A stretch of 64,000 nt of DNA from Pirellulaceae bacterium (GCA_019636375.1 JAHBXS010000001.1:1485309-1549308); one strand, 5' to 3'; positions 1-9,642 are shown, counted from the first letter of the stretch. The notes: generated by a model not told the origin, from the sequence alone. Made by a program: numbers and translations.

Positions 1-2
1 GT

Positions 3-146
3 CTATCAATCCAATCCGGCAACGGGCCGCCAACGGCAGAAGTGACAATCCTCATTGACGGAGAAGCGAAAAAAGTTGAATACACCCCTCTTAGCGAACC
101 GAGACAAATTCGAGTATATCAACTCGTCCCTGAAACGAAAGACTAA
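3..146 (+). CDS. C-terminal fragment of an unidentified protein
   Basis: An open frame runs in from the left edge of the window and stops at TAA 144-146, giving about 47 residues that end in ...RVYQLVPETKD. The stretch is rich in alternating hydrophobic residues (VTILIDG, KKVEYTPL), which suggests a beta-rich C-terminal end, but I do not recognise the family. The frame is the only long one entering from the left on this strand, and the next gene on the strand starts 198 bases later. The start and most of the gene lie outside the window. Confidence 0.5.
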   Translation, partial: LSIQSGNGPPTAEVTILIDGEAKKVEYTPLSEPRQIRVYQLVPETKD

Positions 147-344
147 CGCCAACCAACGCCCTGCAACCACCCGCGAATAGCGAAATTCGCCGACGATCTT
201 TCGGATATTTTTCCGCACGATTATCAACTTCCAATTGGCTCATATCAGGCAACTTCGACGTCTTGAGCCTGTGCGAAATATGGCATATCATCAAAATGCT
301 CGTGTCCCGAAATCAAATCTCTAGACAATCCTGAAAGAAACCAG

Positions 345-830
345 ATGCAAATCCCAAATCCAAGTTCCGAACACCTATGGTTGCTGCAATTGGTCGGCGA
401 ATGGGAATTTGAACATGAATGCGACATGGGGCCTGATCAGCCCATTTCAAAGTCCTCGGGCAAGCAATCCACTCGGGCACTCGGGGCATTGTGGACGTTG
501 GGCGAAATGGAAACTCCCGGTCCCGATGGGCAACCCATGCGTTCAATTATGACCATCGGATATGATCCAGGCCAAAGTCGATTCGTGGGCAACTTTATCG
601 CTTCTTGCATGACATTTCAGTGGATCTATTCGGGACAGCTTGATCAAGATCATCGCGTATTGACACTTGATGCCACGGGCCCCAGTTTCAGCGGCGATGG
701 CAGCTTGGCCAACTATCAAGACATCATTGAAGTGATTGATTCGGACAACTACATTTTTTCATCTCGATATCAGAACGCCGATGGCAGTTGGGTTCCGTTC
801 ATGAAAGGCAAATACACTCGTCGAAAGTAA
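345..830 (+). CDS. DUF1579 domain protein
   Basis: This 161-residue protein fits the DUF1579 family: an N-terminal 'LVGEWEFEHECDMGPDQP' segment, a central 'GALWTLGEME' segment, 'MTIGYDPGQSRFVGNFI', and a C-terminal block about the response of the observed signal ('FSSRYQNADGSWVPFMKGKYTRR'). DUF1579 proteins are small lipocalin-like beta barrels of unknown function that are frequent in Planctomycetes. There is no signal peptide, so it is probably cytoplasmic. The ATG at 345 is used; no strong ribosome binding site is visible. It stands alone, followed by 150 bases before mtnB. The family call is fairly safe; the role is unknown. Confidence 0.8.
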   Translation: MQIPNPSSEHLWLLQLVGEWEFEHECDMGPDQPISKSSGKQSTRALGALWTLGEMETPGPDGQPMRSIMTIGYDPGQSRFVGNFIASCMTFQWIYSGQLDQDHRVLTLDATGPSFSGDGSLANYQDIIEVIDSDNYIFSSRYQNADGSWVPFMKGKYTRRK

Positions 831-987
831 AAAAATCGAAAATTTGCATTTTCAGTTTAAACCAACGTTGGCCGTTGTCCCAACCTTTTCGTTTGTCAGC
901 TTTCCGCTGCGGGTAGCCCTACGCAACAACGTCCGGTAAACTACAACCTTCAATGTTCCATAATGAATTTTGGCGGAGTCAGCGGTG

Positions 988-1614
988 ATGCAAGAGCACC
1001 AGCAACGAATTGACGAATTGATCGAGTGTGGCAAGTTGTTTCATCAGCGCGGGTGGTCCGTTGGAACGAGCAGCAATTATAGTGTGGTCCTTTCTCAAGA
1101 ACCTGTGGACTTGATCGTGACGGCGAGCGGGTTTGACAAAGGGCGTTTAACCCGCGAGCAGTTCGTGCACGTTGGTCCCGACGGACAACCTCGGTATCCA
1201 AACCAACCGAAATCGAGTGCCGAAACGATGCTACATGTCGTCTTGGCGAAACGACCGGAACCGGTCGGAGCGATTCTGCATACCCACAGTATTTGGGGAA
1301 CACTTCTGTCTCAACATTATTTCGCCGATGGTGGATTCGAGATCGAGGGATTCGAAATGCTCAAGGGGCTGGAGGGAATCACCACCCACGAAACGAGCGT
1401 TTGGATACCCGTTTTCGACAATACTCAGAATATTCCAGAATTGGCCGAAAAGGTCGAAAAACTCACAAAATCGGAGCCTAACAAAATCCGTTTTGCGTTT
1501 CTAATCCGTCAACATGGGCTTTACACGTGGGGTCGAGACGTTTTTGCGGCTCGTCGACATGTGGAAATCCTGGAGTTTTTGTTCGAATGTCGGGGTCGTC
1601 GCCTGGGAATGTAA
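988..1614 (+). CDS. mtnB: Methylthioribulose-1-phosphate dehydratase
   Basis: This enzyme of the aldolase class II fold dehydrates 5-methylthioribulose 1-phosphate in the methionine salvage pathway. Family hallmarks seen are 'KSSAETMLHVVL', the zinc-binding 'ILHTHSIWGTLLS', 'GFEMLKGLEGITTHETSVWIP', 'DNTQ' and 'FLIRQHGLYTWG' followed by 'RRHVEILEFLFE'. The open frame extends upstream to a TTG at 970, but the ATG at 988 has a GGAG at 975-978 and gives 208 residues, the usual size. mtnD and mtnC lie 5.5 kb downstream on the same strand, separated by a protease gene and an opposite-strand putA, so the pathway genes are clustered but not one operon. Confidence 0.93.
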   Translation: MQEHQQRIDELIECGKLFHQRGWSVGTSSNYSVVLSQEPVDLIVTASGFDKGRLTREQFVHVGPDGQPRYPNQPKSSAETMLHVVLAKRPEPVGAILHTHSIWGTLLSQHYFADGGFEIEGFEMLKGLEGITTHETSVWIPVFDNTQNIPELAEKVEKLTKSEPNKIRFAFLIRQHGLYTWGRDVFAARRHVEILEFLFECRGRRLGM

Positions 1615-1711
1615 AGAAAAAATTTGACGGAGGCCGAAGCATGTGGTAGTTTTCAGACTTGCCGTGCTGCCAACATCTCGCCGTCGATTTTATACTTTCA
1701 AAGGCACTACC

Positions 1712-3271
1712 ATGCATTGCAAACGATGTTTTTTGACGCTTGTAGCGATCCTGTGTTCCATCGAGTCGGTTAAGGCTCAGGATTATGCGGAGTTGATTGA
1801 GGTCGCTGAACGAAGCGTCATTCGTATCGACGTCAAAGGCGTAGGTCAAGGGAGCGGCTTCGTTGTTGGCCCCACCGGAATCGCCTGCACCAATGTCCAT
1901 GTCATGGCCGGTGCCAAAAACGATGGAGCGATTGCGACCTTCCCAAACGGTGAACGATGTAAAATCACCGGGAGCTATCACATTGACGAAGGCCGGGACA
2001 TTGCGATCATTCAACTGGACCTAACGTCGGTCACATCTTTGCAACTTGCCAAGAACCTCCCTCGCAAAGGGGAAGAAGTTATTGCTCTGGGCTCTCCGAT
2101 GGGACTTTCATTTACAGCAACCCGGGGCATCGTCAGCGCGATTCGCTCGGAAGAAGAAATGCGATCCGATTTAGGCGACCGCTCAATGCGAGGGACTTGG
2201 GTTCAAGTCGACGCATCTTTATCCCCAGGAAATAGCGGTGGCCCCTTACTTAATATTAAAGGCGAATGTGTCGCGATGAGTACACGGGCATCATTCGGTA
2301 AGACTCAAAATTTGAATTTCGGAATCTCCATCAACGATATTTTGCAAGCCATCGAGGATGCCAAAAGCAAACCTCTGGTTGCTCTGTCCGATGGTTTGGG
2401 AAAAGTTGACATGATCGAGGTCAATCCGCCCTCTGGCTCTCTCGTTGAACGGGTCGAGATTCCAGAATCAGCAATTGTAGAATATGCCGAGCGAGGCCTT
2501 GAGAGTTTTGACGATATGGCAAAACAAATTCGCCGCGAAGTGACCTCCCAAACCGATCTCCTCAAAATGATGAAACAAGGCAGAATCGATATTTCCTTGG
2601 GCAATCGGGTGGCTCGCGAGGTTGCCACAGGCAAGTTTCTTTTCGGCAGCGAGGGACAAAAAAACACAATCATCACCCGCCAAGAGGAACGAGTTAGAGA
2701 CTTGACTCGAGTTCGCGATTCGATCGGCAAACAAAAAACCAAAGACAGCCTGTTTTCATTGTTGTGGCATGCCGGGCCGCGTTTGGATACCCGCAGAAAG
2801 GGCAACGTGGGCTTCATGAGCGAGGGCATCGTGATTATCGCCCTCGGTGAACATGATGTAGTGGTCGATATCGCGGGGGTTGATTGTTTGATGTGGGTCA
2901 AAGACACAACAGGACTCGACTCCGGTCAACCCGTGACTCCGACACCGGTCTATGTTGTCGGGACGCAAACGGTGAACGCGGGAGCGACGCGTCGAACCGT
3001 TACCGTGTTGAATTCCGTACTCGAGACCGAACTTCGCAAAGCCGTCGAGTCAATGAGCGACAGTAAGTTTTCTGGGGGGAGTAGTAAAGTCGCTGAGACC
3101 GATGCCGCAACGAGGACTTGGAAAGACAACAGCGGAAAATTCGAGATCGAAGCGACTTTGGTAACCTCCGACGCCAAACAAGTTGTCCTCAAGAAAACCG
3201 ATGGATCGATCATCACAGTGCCGATTGACAAGCTCAGCGATAGCGACCAACGTTTCCTGAAGAAAAAGTAA
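1712..3271 (+). CDS. Secreted trypsin-like serine protease with C-terminal SHD1 domain
   Basis: A signal peptide (residues 1-23, ending SVKAQ) is followed by a S1C-type trypsin domain with a complete triad: His63 in 'CTNVHVM', Asp96 in 'GRDIAII' and Ser175 in 'SPGNSGGPLL'. No PDZ domain follows; instead there is an approximately 230-residue unrecognised region and a C-terminal segment (about residues 470-519) with the SHD1 pattern 'SGKFEIEATLV...VVLKKTDGSIITVPIDKLSDSDQRFL'. SHD1 is common on exported planctomycete proteins. The open frame reaches back to 1643, but the ATG at 1712 places the signal peptide at the N-terminus; total length 519. The substrate is unknown. It interrupts the methionine salvage genes with no obvious functional link. 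Confidence 0.88.
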   Translation: MHCKRCFLTLVAILCSIESVKAQDYAELIEVAERSVIRIDVKGVGQGSGFVVGPTGIACTNVHVMAGAKNDGAIATFPNGERCKITGSYHIDEGRDIAIIQLDLTSVTSLQLAKNLPRKGEEVIALGSPMGLSFTATRGIVSAIRSEEEMRSDLGDRSMRGTWVQVDASLSPGNSGGPLLNIKGECVAMSTRASFGKTQNLNFGISINDILQAIEDAKSKPLVALSDGLGKVDMIEVNPPSGSLVERVEIPESAIVEYAERGLESFDDMAKQIRREVTSQTDLLKMMKQGRIDISLGNRVAREVATGKFLFGSEGQKNTIITRQEERVRDLTRVRDSIGKQKTKDSLFSLLWHAGPRLDTRRKGNVGFMSEGIVIIALGEHDVVVDIAGVDCLMWVKDTTGLDSGQPVTPTPVYVVGTQTVNAGATRRTVTVLNSVLETELRKAVESMSDSKFSGGSSKVAETDAATRTWKDNSGKFEIEATLVTSDAKQVVLKKTDGSIITVPIDKLSDSDQRFLKKK

Positions 3272-3287
3272 ATTCTAAATGCCTATC

Positions 3288-3372
3288 CCAAAAAGGGGTC
3301 AGACCCTTTGGAGGCTTAGCGAAATTTAACGTTGTTTTGCTGCCTAGCCGGAGAGGGTCTGACCCCTTTTGG
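3288..3372. repeat. Inverted repeat with GGGGTCAGACCC core
   Basis: Two arms containing CCAAAAGGGGTCAGACCCT (left about 3288-3307, right about 3353-3372 in reverse orientation) flank a 45-base spacer. Each arm also contains its own palindromic core GGGTCAGACCC. The element fills the gap between the convergent protease and putA genes and its right edge abuts the putA stop codon at 3381-3383. Its shape is that of a REP-like or miniature mobile element and it could also act as a bidirectional terminator. The words AAAAGGGGTCAGACCC are, from memory, frequent in planctomycete genomes. Confidence 0.8.
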
Positions 3373-3380
3373 GTTAGCCT

Positions 3381-6300
3381 CTAAATGATATTCCCATAGC
3401 GATGGGTCGTTTGCGACATTGATTGCTCGCGAAGATAATTCAGCAATTCTAATCGTCCGTTCGCCAGCGGCTCTTCGCGGGTAACGTAGACATTTCCGAT
3501 TTGATCTGGGCGGAACTCTTGGTCAATTCCAATCGCACGCAAAGTTCCGTCTCGCATCTTGCCGAGTCGCGCGACAAGTTGTTCATGACTTTCGACAAAT
3601 GGCTGCACATCGCTGGCACTACTGAACTGTGCCATCCAATCTGCTGGGTGAGTGGAGCTTACCTCAAGCTCTACACCCGCAAGTCGGCAAGCGATCGAGG
3701 TGAGGGCCGCAATTTCGAGGGCTTGCTGCTCGTCCAATTTGCCAATTCGCAAGACATGCCACGGTCGCGGACGATAGCGGAAATGATTGCTCTCGCCATG
3801 CACTTGTGATGGATCGTGCTCTTGTGAAAACTCGACGTTCCACCAATGCTGATAACTCCCCGCCGCTGCGAGCATTCGCTCGACGACCGCTTCGTTTTGT
3901 AAAACACCCTTGAGTCGCGCCACAAGCGGCTTGACGTTTTCCGAAAGGGGAGCCTGAGTCTTTGGCAAGTCAACTTCTGACCAAAGCCCAAATCCGGCGA
4001 CATAGTTGGGGCCTCCCGCCTTGGAACCCAGGCCGACGACGGAATTCTTCCAACCTCCAAACGGTTGACGTCGCACGATAGCTCCAGTTGTTGAGCGATT
4101 GATGTAGGCGTTCCCGACTTCGACTTTTTCGCGCCAAACCCTGATTTCTTCCGGTTCCAAGCTATGCAAACCTCCAGTCAGTCCGAACTCATTACTGTTT
4201 TGAATCCGCAGAGCTTCCTCAAAACTCTCGACGCGAATCAATCCGAGTACTGGTCCGAAACACTCTGTGCGGTGGTACCAGCTACCGGGCTTGACCCCCA
4301 TTTTAATCCCAGGGGTCCACATGCAGGGGTTCTCGTCCAGCATTCTCGGCTCAAGCAACCAAGTTTCTCCTGGCTCAAGGGTCGTTAACCCGCGTTTGAG
4401 ATTTTCGTCTGGAGGCCGGATGACTGGCGTTGCAATCGCGCTGGGGTTCCAAGAGCCGTCGGCAATCAAACTTTTAGCCGCATCGAGCAATTGATGTTGG
4501 AACTTCTTACTGTCGTAAACACTTTTTTCTACCAATGCCAGACTCGTGGCCGAGCATTTTTGGCCGGAGTGCCCAAATGCTCCCCGCACCAAATCCTTGA
4601 CCGCCAAATCCTGATCGGCAAAAGCCGTGATGATCAAACTATTCTTCCCACTGGTTTCGGCGAACAACGGTAGTTCAGGCCGCCAACTGAGAAAATTCTT
4701 CGCGGTATCGTAACTTCCCGTCAGAATCACCGCCGCCGTTCGCGGGTCAACGACCAATTGCTTCCCAGCCACACGGTCGCCAACCGGCAAGAACTGCAAA
4801 ACTTCTCGCGGAACACCCGCCTCCCATAGTTGTTTCGCCAAAGTGTAGGCTGTTAGCACCGATTCGCGGGACGGCTTCAAGATCACGCTGTTCCCCGCCA
4901 TCAGCGCGGCCAAACAACCGCCTGCCGGGATCGCATACGGAAAATTCCAGGGCGGCGTCACTACGACCACTCCGCGCGGTCGCATTTGTGAACCGTCATG
5001 AAGTCCGCCCCAATCGAGTGAGCGAGAATAATAATTCGCGAAATCTATCGCCTCGCTGACCTCAACGTCCCCTTCCAAGATCGCCTTGCCGGCATCCAAC
5101 ATCATGCAGCCGATCGTCTCGCCGCGTTGCTCGGAAAAGACGAGGGCAACTTGCTGCAAAATTTTCTTGCGGCCTTCAATCCCCAACGCATTCCATCCCG
5201 GTTGGGCAGCGACAGCAACATCGAGTGCTGCGTTTACCTCTGCCTCGCCGGCCTCGGTGTATTCGTAGACGACTTGGCTCTTTCGCGATGGGTCTTTGCC
5301 TTGACCCGTAGGAGCCTTTTCGATTTTCTTCCCACCGATTTCTAAAGGAATCACCTCGATTTTTCGCGTTTTCCAATCGGCAATGATTCCATCCGCCCAG
5401 GCCCGATTCGCGGGCAACGAAAAATCGGTATCAGGCTCGTTCTGAAAATCGTTGCGGCCGTCGTCAATAGGTGCTGTGATTCTCTGGCGATCCTGATGGC
5501 GATTAGATTTGCTAGAAAGCGATGCTGCACACGCCTCTCGGCACGCGAGCAAGAACGCTTCAGATTGGCGCCGCCACTCCGCAGTCCCTTCCTCCAAAGC
5601 GAACAAAGCCCCCAGAAAGCTTCCCGGAGCCGTGTTTTCATCTAGGCGGCGGACCAAGTAGGCAATCGCCGCTTCAAATTCATCGTCAGGGACCGCCGGA
5701 GTGTAAACCACCATGCCACCTGATCGCTCGCGCACCTCGGCGGCTTGGGCATTGGCCATTCCCTCCAGCATCTCAAACTCCAACCGTTCTGCAATTTGAC
5801 GATGCTCGCGAACCAACAAAGCGTAGGCGACATCGAACAAATTGTGGCTTGCAATCCCCAGACGGACGGCAGAAATGTTTTCCGGTCGGGTGCCAAATTC
5901 GAGCATCCGTTTGTAGTTTGCATCGACTTCCGGTTTCGACTCGTAGGGTGCCTGACGCCAGCCCCGCAGGCTCGCTTCGACTTGCTCCATGGCAAGGTTA
6001 GCGCCTTTGACCAAGCGGATTTTGATTCCCGCCCCTGTCCGTGCCTTGCGATTCTTGGCCCATTCGGTGAGTCGTTGTTGCATCGCAAAGGAATCGGGGA
6101 GATAGGCCTGCAACACAATACCCGCCTCAAGCCGTTCAAATTCAGGCTCGTCCAGCACCTCGCAAAACACATCGACCGTCATGTGCAAATCACGATACTC
6201 CTCCATGTCCAGATTGACGAACTTTGGTCGCTCGCCACCATGCTTGATCGCCGCTCGATAGAGTTCGCTGAGTTTCGGTTTGATCAATTCGATCGTATCG

Positions 6301-6920
6301 CGGTAGCCGGTCATGCTGATCTGCGAAACAACAGACGACAACTTTACGCTAGCGTAAACGATTTCGGGTTCGGCAAGTCGCTGGAGGTATGCCTGATGTC
6401 GTCGCGCCGCCTCTTCGTCACCGAGAACAGCCTCGCCGAGTTGATTGAAGTTGATGCGAAACTTGGCCGCTTGGCGTTCGCGAACATAATTCGCAAACTT
6501 TTGCGGTTCGGCAGAAACGATCACATGAGCTGATTCGCGACGGACTTGCCGCGTGATCTGCGGCATGACCATTCCGGGCATCAATTTTGCCGCTGCACCT
6601 GCCGCCCATAGTGCCGCGCGGTTGAGGGCCGAAAGGTACTGAGGCACCCCATACTGGCGAAGGATCGAGCCGAGTCGACTGGCGGCCAAGCGGGGTTCGT
6701 TGATCTTAAGGACTTGATCGGCCATCACAATCGTAAATTTCTTGCCGTTCTCGTCCTGCATCATGCGGGCCATTTGAGCGGAACGGCCACGCTCCTGGGA
6801 CGTTTCCCGTTTGCGTGATTCGCGGAGAATTTCGGCCGCGAGCTTGACGGCTCGTGTCGGTAAATCCGCAGGTAGCCGATGTTGAGCTGATTCGTCCGCG
6901 TTTTGTTCAACGATAGTCAT
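3381..6920 (-). CDS. putA: Bifunctional proline dehydrogenase / L-glutamate gamma-semialdehyde dehydrogenase
   Basis: This 1179-residue enzyme converts proline to glutamate in two steps. The N-terminal half carries the FAD-dependent proline dehydrogenase barrel ('YASVKLSSVVSQ', 'NLDMEEYRD', 'IKIRLVKGANLAMEQ', 'LEFEMLEGMANAQA'). The second half is an aldehyde dehydrogenase with 'PWNFPYAIPAGG', 'ILTGSYDTAKNF' and the catalytic cysteine in 'GHSGQKCSATS'. About 170 residues follow the dehydrogenase, as in the longer PutA types. No N-terminal ribbon-helix-helix DNA-binding domain is visible, so it should not be an autorepressor. It lies alone on the minus strand between methionine salvage genes. 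Confidence 0.95.
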   Translation of the reverse strand: MTIVEQNADESAQHRLPADLPTRAVKLAAEILRESRKRETSQERGRSAQMARMMQDENGKKFTIVMADQVLKINEPRLAASRLGSILRQYGVPQYLSALNRAALWAAGAAAKLMPGMVMPQITRQVRRESAHVIVSAEPQKFANYVRERQAAKFRINFNQLGEAVLGDEEAARRHQAYLQRLAEPEIVYASVKLSSVVSQISMTGYRDTIELIKPKLSELYRAAIKHGGERPKFVNLDMEEYRDLHMTVDVFCEVLDEPEFERLEAGIVLQAYLPDSFAMQQRLTEWAKNRKARTGAGIKIRLVKGANLAMEQVEASLRGWRQAPYESKPEVDANYKRMLEFGTRPENISAVRLGIASHNLFDVAYALLVREHRQIAERLEFEMLEGMANAQAAEVRERSGGMVVYTPAVPDDEFEAAIAYLVRRLDENTAPGSFLGALFALEEGTAEWRRQSEAFLLACREACAASLSSKSNRHQDRQRITAPIDDGRNDFQNEPDTDFSLPANRAWADGIIADWKTRKIEVIPLEIGGKKIEKAPTGQGKDPSRKSQVVYEYTEAGEAEVNAALDVAVAAQPGWNALGIEGRKKILQQVALVFSEQRGETIGCMMLDAGKAILEGDVEVSEAIDFANYYSRSLDWGGLHDGSQMRPRGVVVVTPPWNFPYAIPAGGCLAALMAGNSVILKPSRESVLTAYTLAKQLWEAGVPREVLQFLPVGDRVAGKQLVVDPRTAAVILTGSYDTAKNFLSWRPELPLFAETSGKNSLIITAFADQDLAVKDLVRGAFGHSGQKCSATSLALVEKSVYDSKKFQHQLLDAAKSLIADGSWNPSAIATPVIRPPDENLKRGLTTLEPGETWLLEPRMLDENPCMWTPGIKMGVKPGSWYHRTECFGPVLGLIRVESFEEALRIQNSNEFGLTGGLHSLEPEEIRVWREKVEVGNAYINRSTTGAIVRRQPFGGWKNSVVGLGSKAGGPNYVAGFGLWSEVDLPKTQAPLSENVKPLVARLKGVLQNEAVVERMLAAAGSYQHWWNVEFSQEHDPSQVHGESNHFRYRPRPWHVLRIGKLDEQQALEIAALTSIACRLAGVELEVSSTHPADWMAQFSSASDVQPFVESHEQLVARLGKMRDGTLRAIGIDQEFRPDQIGNVYVTREEPLANGRLELLNYLREQSMSQTTHRYGNII

Positions 6921-7123
6921 ATTTTTGGCTAAGAATTTGTCTTAAAATGAGAAGGCATTCGAGGTCAGTCTAGTTGAAAAACCGCGTTTCCGATTGCGTA
7001 GCATCGCGATTCTGAAAAAAATCTCAATGCGACTTTTCGTTGCGGTTGTCTTCGGCTAAATATTGTCGATAATATCGGCTGAATTTAACAGCGGGCTCCC
7101 TTCAAAATTGCAGGTGACTTTTT

Positions 7124-7717
7124 ATGGCCAAGATTCATGTCCCCGACGAAAATCGCGAAATTTCTGACGTCGAGCAAATGCGAGACTTTTTGAAACCGTT
7201 TGGAATCTGGTACGAAAAATGGGATGTCGAAGGACGAATCGGCCCACAAGCCACTGACCAGGAAATTCTTGACGCCTATCACCCGGAAATCGAACGGCTC
7301 AAGGCCGTCGGGGGGTTCGTCACGGCTGACGTGATTAACGTCAATCCCGAAACGCCGAACCTGGATGTGATGCTCAACAAGTTCAACAAAGAGCACACCC
7401 ACAGCGAAGACGAAATCCGCTTCACCGTCCGCGGCAGCGGCGTGTTCCATATTCACCCAGATAATGGACAGGTCTTCAGCATCACCGTCGAGTCAGGGGA
7501 CCTCGTCAATGTTCCCAACGGTACCAAACACTGGTTCAATCTCTGCTCGGATCGAACGATTCGTTGCATCCGCTTGTTCGAAGACATGTCGGGCTGGACC
7601 CCACATTACGTAGAAGAAGGGGTGGCTGAAAACTATGCTCCGCTGTGCCTGGGACCAAGTTATCTTTCGCAAAACTCGACGAAACGTCCTCAACAGGTGA
7701 TCGAAATCGCAGAGTAA
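7124..7717 (+). CDS. mtnD: Acireductone dioxygenase
   Basis: This cupin-fold metalloenzyme oxidises the acireductone intermediate of methionine salvage to the 2-oxo acid precursor of methionine (iron form) or an off-pathway product (nickel form). The metal ligands are visible as His91, His93 and Glu97 in 'EHTHSEDEIRF' and His136 in 'PNGTKHWFNL'. The length of 197 residues is normal. Its stop lies 60 bases before the mtnC start, so the two genes are probably co-transcribed. The 200-base region upstream, shared with the divergent putA start, contains the likely promoters. Confidence 0.95.
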   Translation: MAKIHVPDENREISDVEQMRDFLKPFGIWYEKWDVEGRIGPQATDQEILDAYHPEIERLKAVGGFVTADVINVNPETPNLDVMLNKFNKEHTHSEDEIRFTVRGSGVFHIHPDNGQVFSITVESGDLVNVPNGTKHWFNLCSDRTIRCIRLFEDMSGWTPHYVEEGVAENYAPLCLGPSYLSQNSTKRPQQVIEIAE

Positions 7718-7777
7718 CATAAACGCAAGTCCCGATTTTTTCGTCGAGTCATTTGCGTGACAATCATCGAGTTAATA

Positions 7778-8500
7778 ATGCCCTCATTCAAAACAGCAGC
7801 AACCCATTTGCTTTTAGACATTGAGGGGACTACCTCGTCGATTCGGTTTGTGACCGACGAAATGTTTCCATTTGTACGACGTCACTTGTTGGAATTTGTT
7901 GACGCCAAACGATTTGACGCTGCCGCGCTGCTGGTCTTCGATCAAATTCGTGACGAAGCCGCCCGACTTGGGTTCGAGGCGCAAAGCGAATTAGAACCGA
8001 TTGAAAATCTCGTCGCTGCGGTCAATTTCTTGATGGACCGAGACGCCAAAGTCACCGGCCTGAAAAAACTGCAAGGAATGATTTGGGAAAGCGGTTTTCT
8101 GTCGGGACACCTGATCGCTCATTTGTATCCAGAAGTCCCTGAGTGCCTGCTGAAGTGGAAAGAGCAGGGGAGGGACCTGCGGATTTACTCTTCCGGAAGC
8201 GTCGCGGCGCAAAAACTATTTTTTGGGCACACGATTGCTGGAAACCTGTTGCCATACTTTTCGGCCCATTACGACACGACGGTTGGCGGCAAAAAAGAGG
8301 CCGATAGTTATACGAAAATCGTCGAAGATATCGGGATTTCAGCCAATTCGATTCTGTTTGTCAGTGATGTCGTGGAGGATCTGGCCGCTGCCCAGTCTGC
8401 CGGATTGCAAACCGTTTTGAGCGTTCGCCTAGAGAATCCGCCTCAGCCTACGCACGACTTCCCCAGCATCTCTTCTTTTTCAGAGATTGAATTGCAGTAG
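7778..8500 (+). CDS. mtnC: Enolase-phosphatase E1 of methionine salvage
   Basis: This HAD-superfamily enzyme enolises and then dephosphorylates 2,3-diketo-5-methylthiopentyl-1-phosphate, making the substrate of MtnD. The HAD motif I is 'LLLDIEGTTSSIRFV' (Asp14 and Glu16), characteristic of MtnC; further motifs are 'IYSSGSVAAQKLFF' (motif II), 'GGKKEADSYTKI' (motif III lysine) and 'LFVSDVVEDLAAAQSAG' (motif IV). The frame is open from a GTG at 7757, but the ATG at 7778 gives a 240-residue protein that begins close to the catalytic motif as expected. It follows mtnD directly. Confidence 0.94.
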   Translation: MPSFKTAATHLLLDIEGTTSSIRFVTDEMFPFVRRHLLEFVDAKRFDAAALLVFDQIRDEAARLGFEAQSELEPIENLVAAVNFLMDRDAKVTGLKKLQGMIWESGFLSGHLIAHLYPEVPECLLKWKEQGRDLRIYSSGSVAAQKLFFGHTIAGNLLPYFSAHYDTTVGGKKEADSYTKIVEDIGISANSILFVSDVVEDLAAAQSAGLQTVLSVRLENPPQPTHDFPSISSFSEIELQ

Positions 8501-8679
8501 GAAACCAGAAGCCGTTTCTATTCGTTCCGAGGTTGCGTGAAGCCGCTTCATCACGCGGCAAATCTAGTTAAAAATGCTCAAAATCGGCCTTTTTTCACCG
8601 GTTCAAATGCCCTTGCCCGATTTGCCGTAACTTGTCAAACTTCCCCGCCTTACGGCCCGAATTCTGAACCCTCACGGAT

Positions 8680-9324
8680 GTGGATAAAGTGCATTTTCGT
8701 CCGTCCATCTTGTTGATCCTGGTCATCGCCTTGCCGTGTGTCGGCCTGTGCGGTTGCCGGTCATTTTGGCCGAGCGAAATGGACGCCGTAAAAGCCCTTG
8801 ATCAAAACGCGATTGAGAATCCGATTTTAGTTCCGATGATCGACCCAGAGTGGGCGATGTCGGCTGTCTCTGACGAACTCGACAACTACTTTCGTATCGC
8901 CCGAGAAGAACGAATCCGGATCGTCGATGGGATCATCACCGAGGGCTGGATCGAAACGCACCCTAAAATCGGCGCGACTTATCTGGAACCCTGGCGGCGC
9001 GATTCAACGTTCGGTTTCGAGCGGGCTCATGCCACCCTGCAAACCGTTCGACGTTGGGCGAAGGTGCGGGTGATCCCTGGACAAAACACTTACTTCTTGG
9101 ACGTCAAAGTCTACAAGGAACTAGAAGACCTCCCCAATCCGCAATTTGCAAATGTCACCGCGCGTGCAATGCGGTTTGATGGATCGCTGGATCGAGACAA
9201 AGACGACTTATTAATCGCTCAACCTAATCGCGGCTGGATTCCAATGGGCCGCGACTTCTCCCTCGAGCAACAAATCTTAAAAAACCTCGCCGCCCGCTTC
9301 AAAGAAAAATGCGGCGACGAGTAA
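8680..9324 (+). CDS. Lipoprotein of unknown function
   Basis: The 214-residue product starts with a lipoprotein signal peptide and a lipobox 'GLCGC' near residues 22-26, so it is expected to be anchored in a membrane facing the periplasm. The mature part contains 'IVDGIITEGWIETHPKIGATYLEPWRRDST', 'RRWAKVRVIPGQNTYFLDVKVYKELEDL' and 'QPNRGWIPMGRDFSLEQQIL', a composition seen in planctomycete hypothetical lipoproteins, but I do not recognise a characterised family. A GTG at 8680 starts the frame; the ATG two bases upstream is out of frame. It precedes the RND efflux genes by about 320 bases on the same strand; a joint role is possible but not shown. Confidence 0.75.
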   Translation: MDKVHFRPSILLILVIALPCVGLCGCRSFWPSEMDAVKALDQNAIENPILVPMIDPEWAMSAVSDELDNYFRIAREERIRIVDGIITEGWIETHPKIGATYLEPWRRDSTFGFERAHATLQTVRRWAKVRVIPGQNTYFLDVKVYKELEDLPNPQFANVTARAMRFDGSLDRDKDDLLIAQPNRGWIPMGRDFSLEQQILKNLAARFKEKCGDE

Positions 9325-9642
9325 CGCAACAAAACCGTGTTACAGCCGCCCTGCTCGAAGCCTGAAAACTTGCGCCCGCAAAGCCGAGCATGTCCCCGAC
9401 GTTGTTGTCAAATATTCACTGGGCGAATTCGCACAGTGTCAAAGTTCCACGCGACGAGACGCTCCCATTTCTCATCGAACAGGCTTGGTGGGAAAATGCT
9501 TAAAACGTTAAAATAGGGCGATCAAAAGTCCTTGTCCGTTTAGGCTCGAATCTATTCAGCGGCATCATAAAAATAGCTCTTTTCGCTCCGCTTCGCCGTC
9601 GCCAAAAAAGTATCCGAAACTCATTTCCAACATCATCGGCCC
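9325..9642. other. Intergenic region before the RND efflux genes
   Basis: These 318 bases contain no convincing reading frame, RNA gene or strong hairpin. They probably hold the promoter of the efflux genes, but I cannot point to a specific element. Confidence 0.4.

Noticed and set aside
5745..6533. 262-codon plus-strand frame opposite putA
   Set aside because: It overlaps the conserved proline dehydrogenase coding on the other strand and has no family features.
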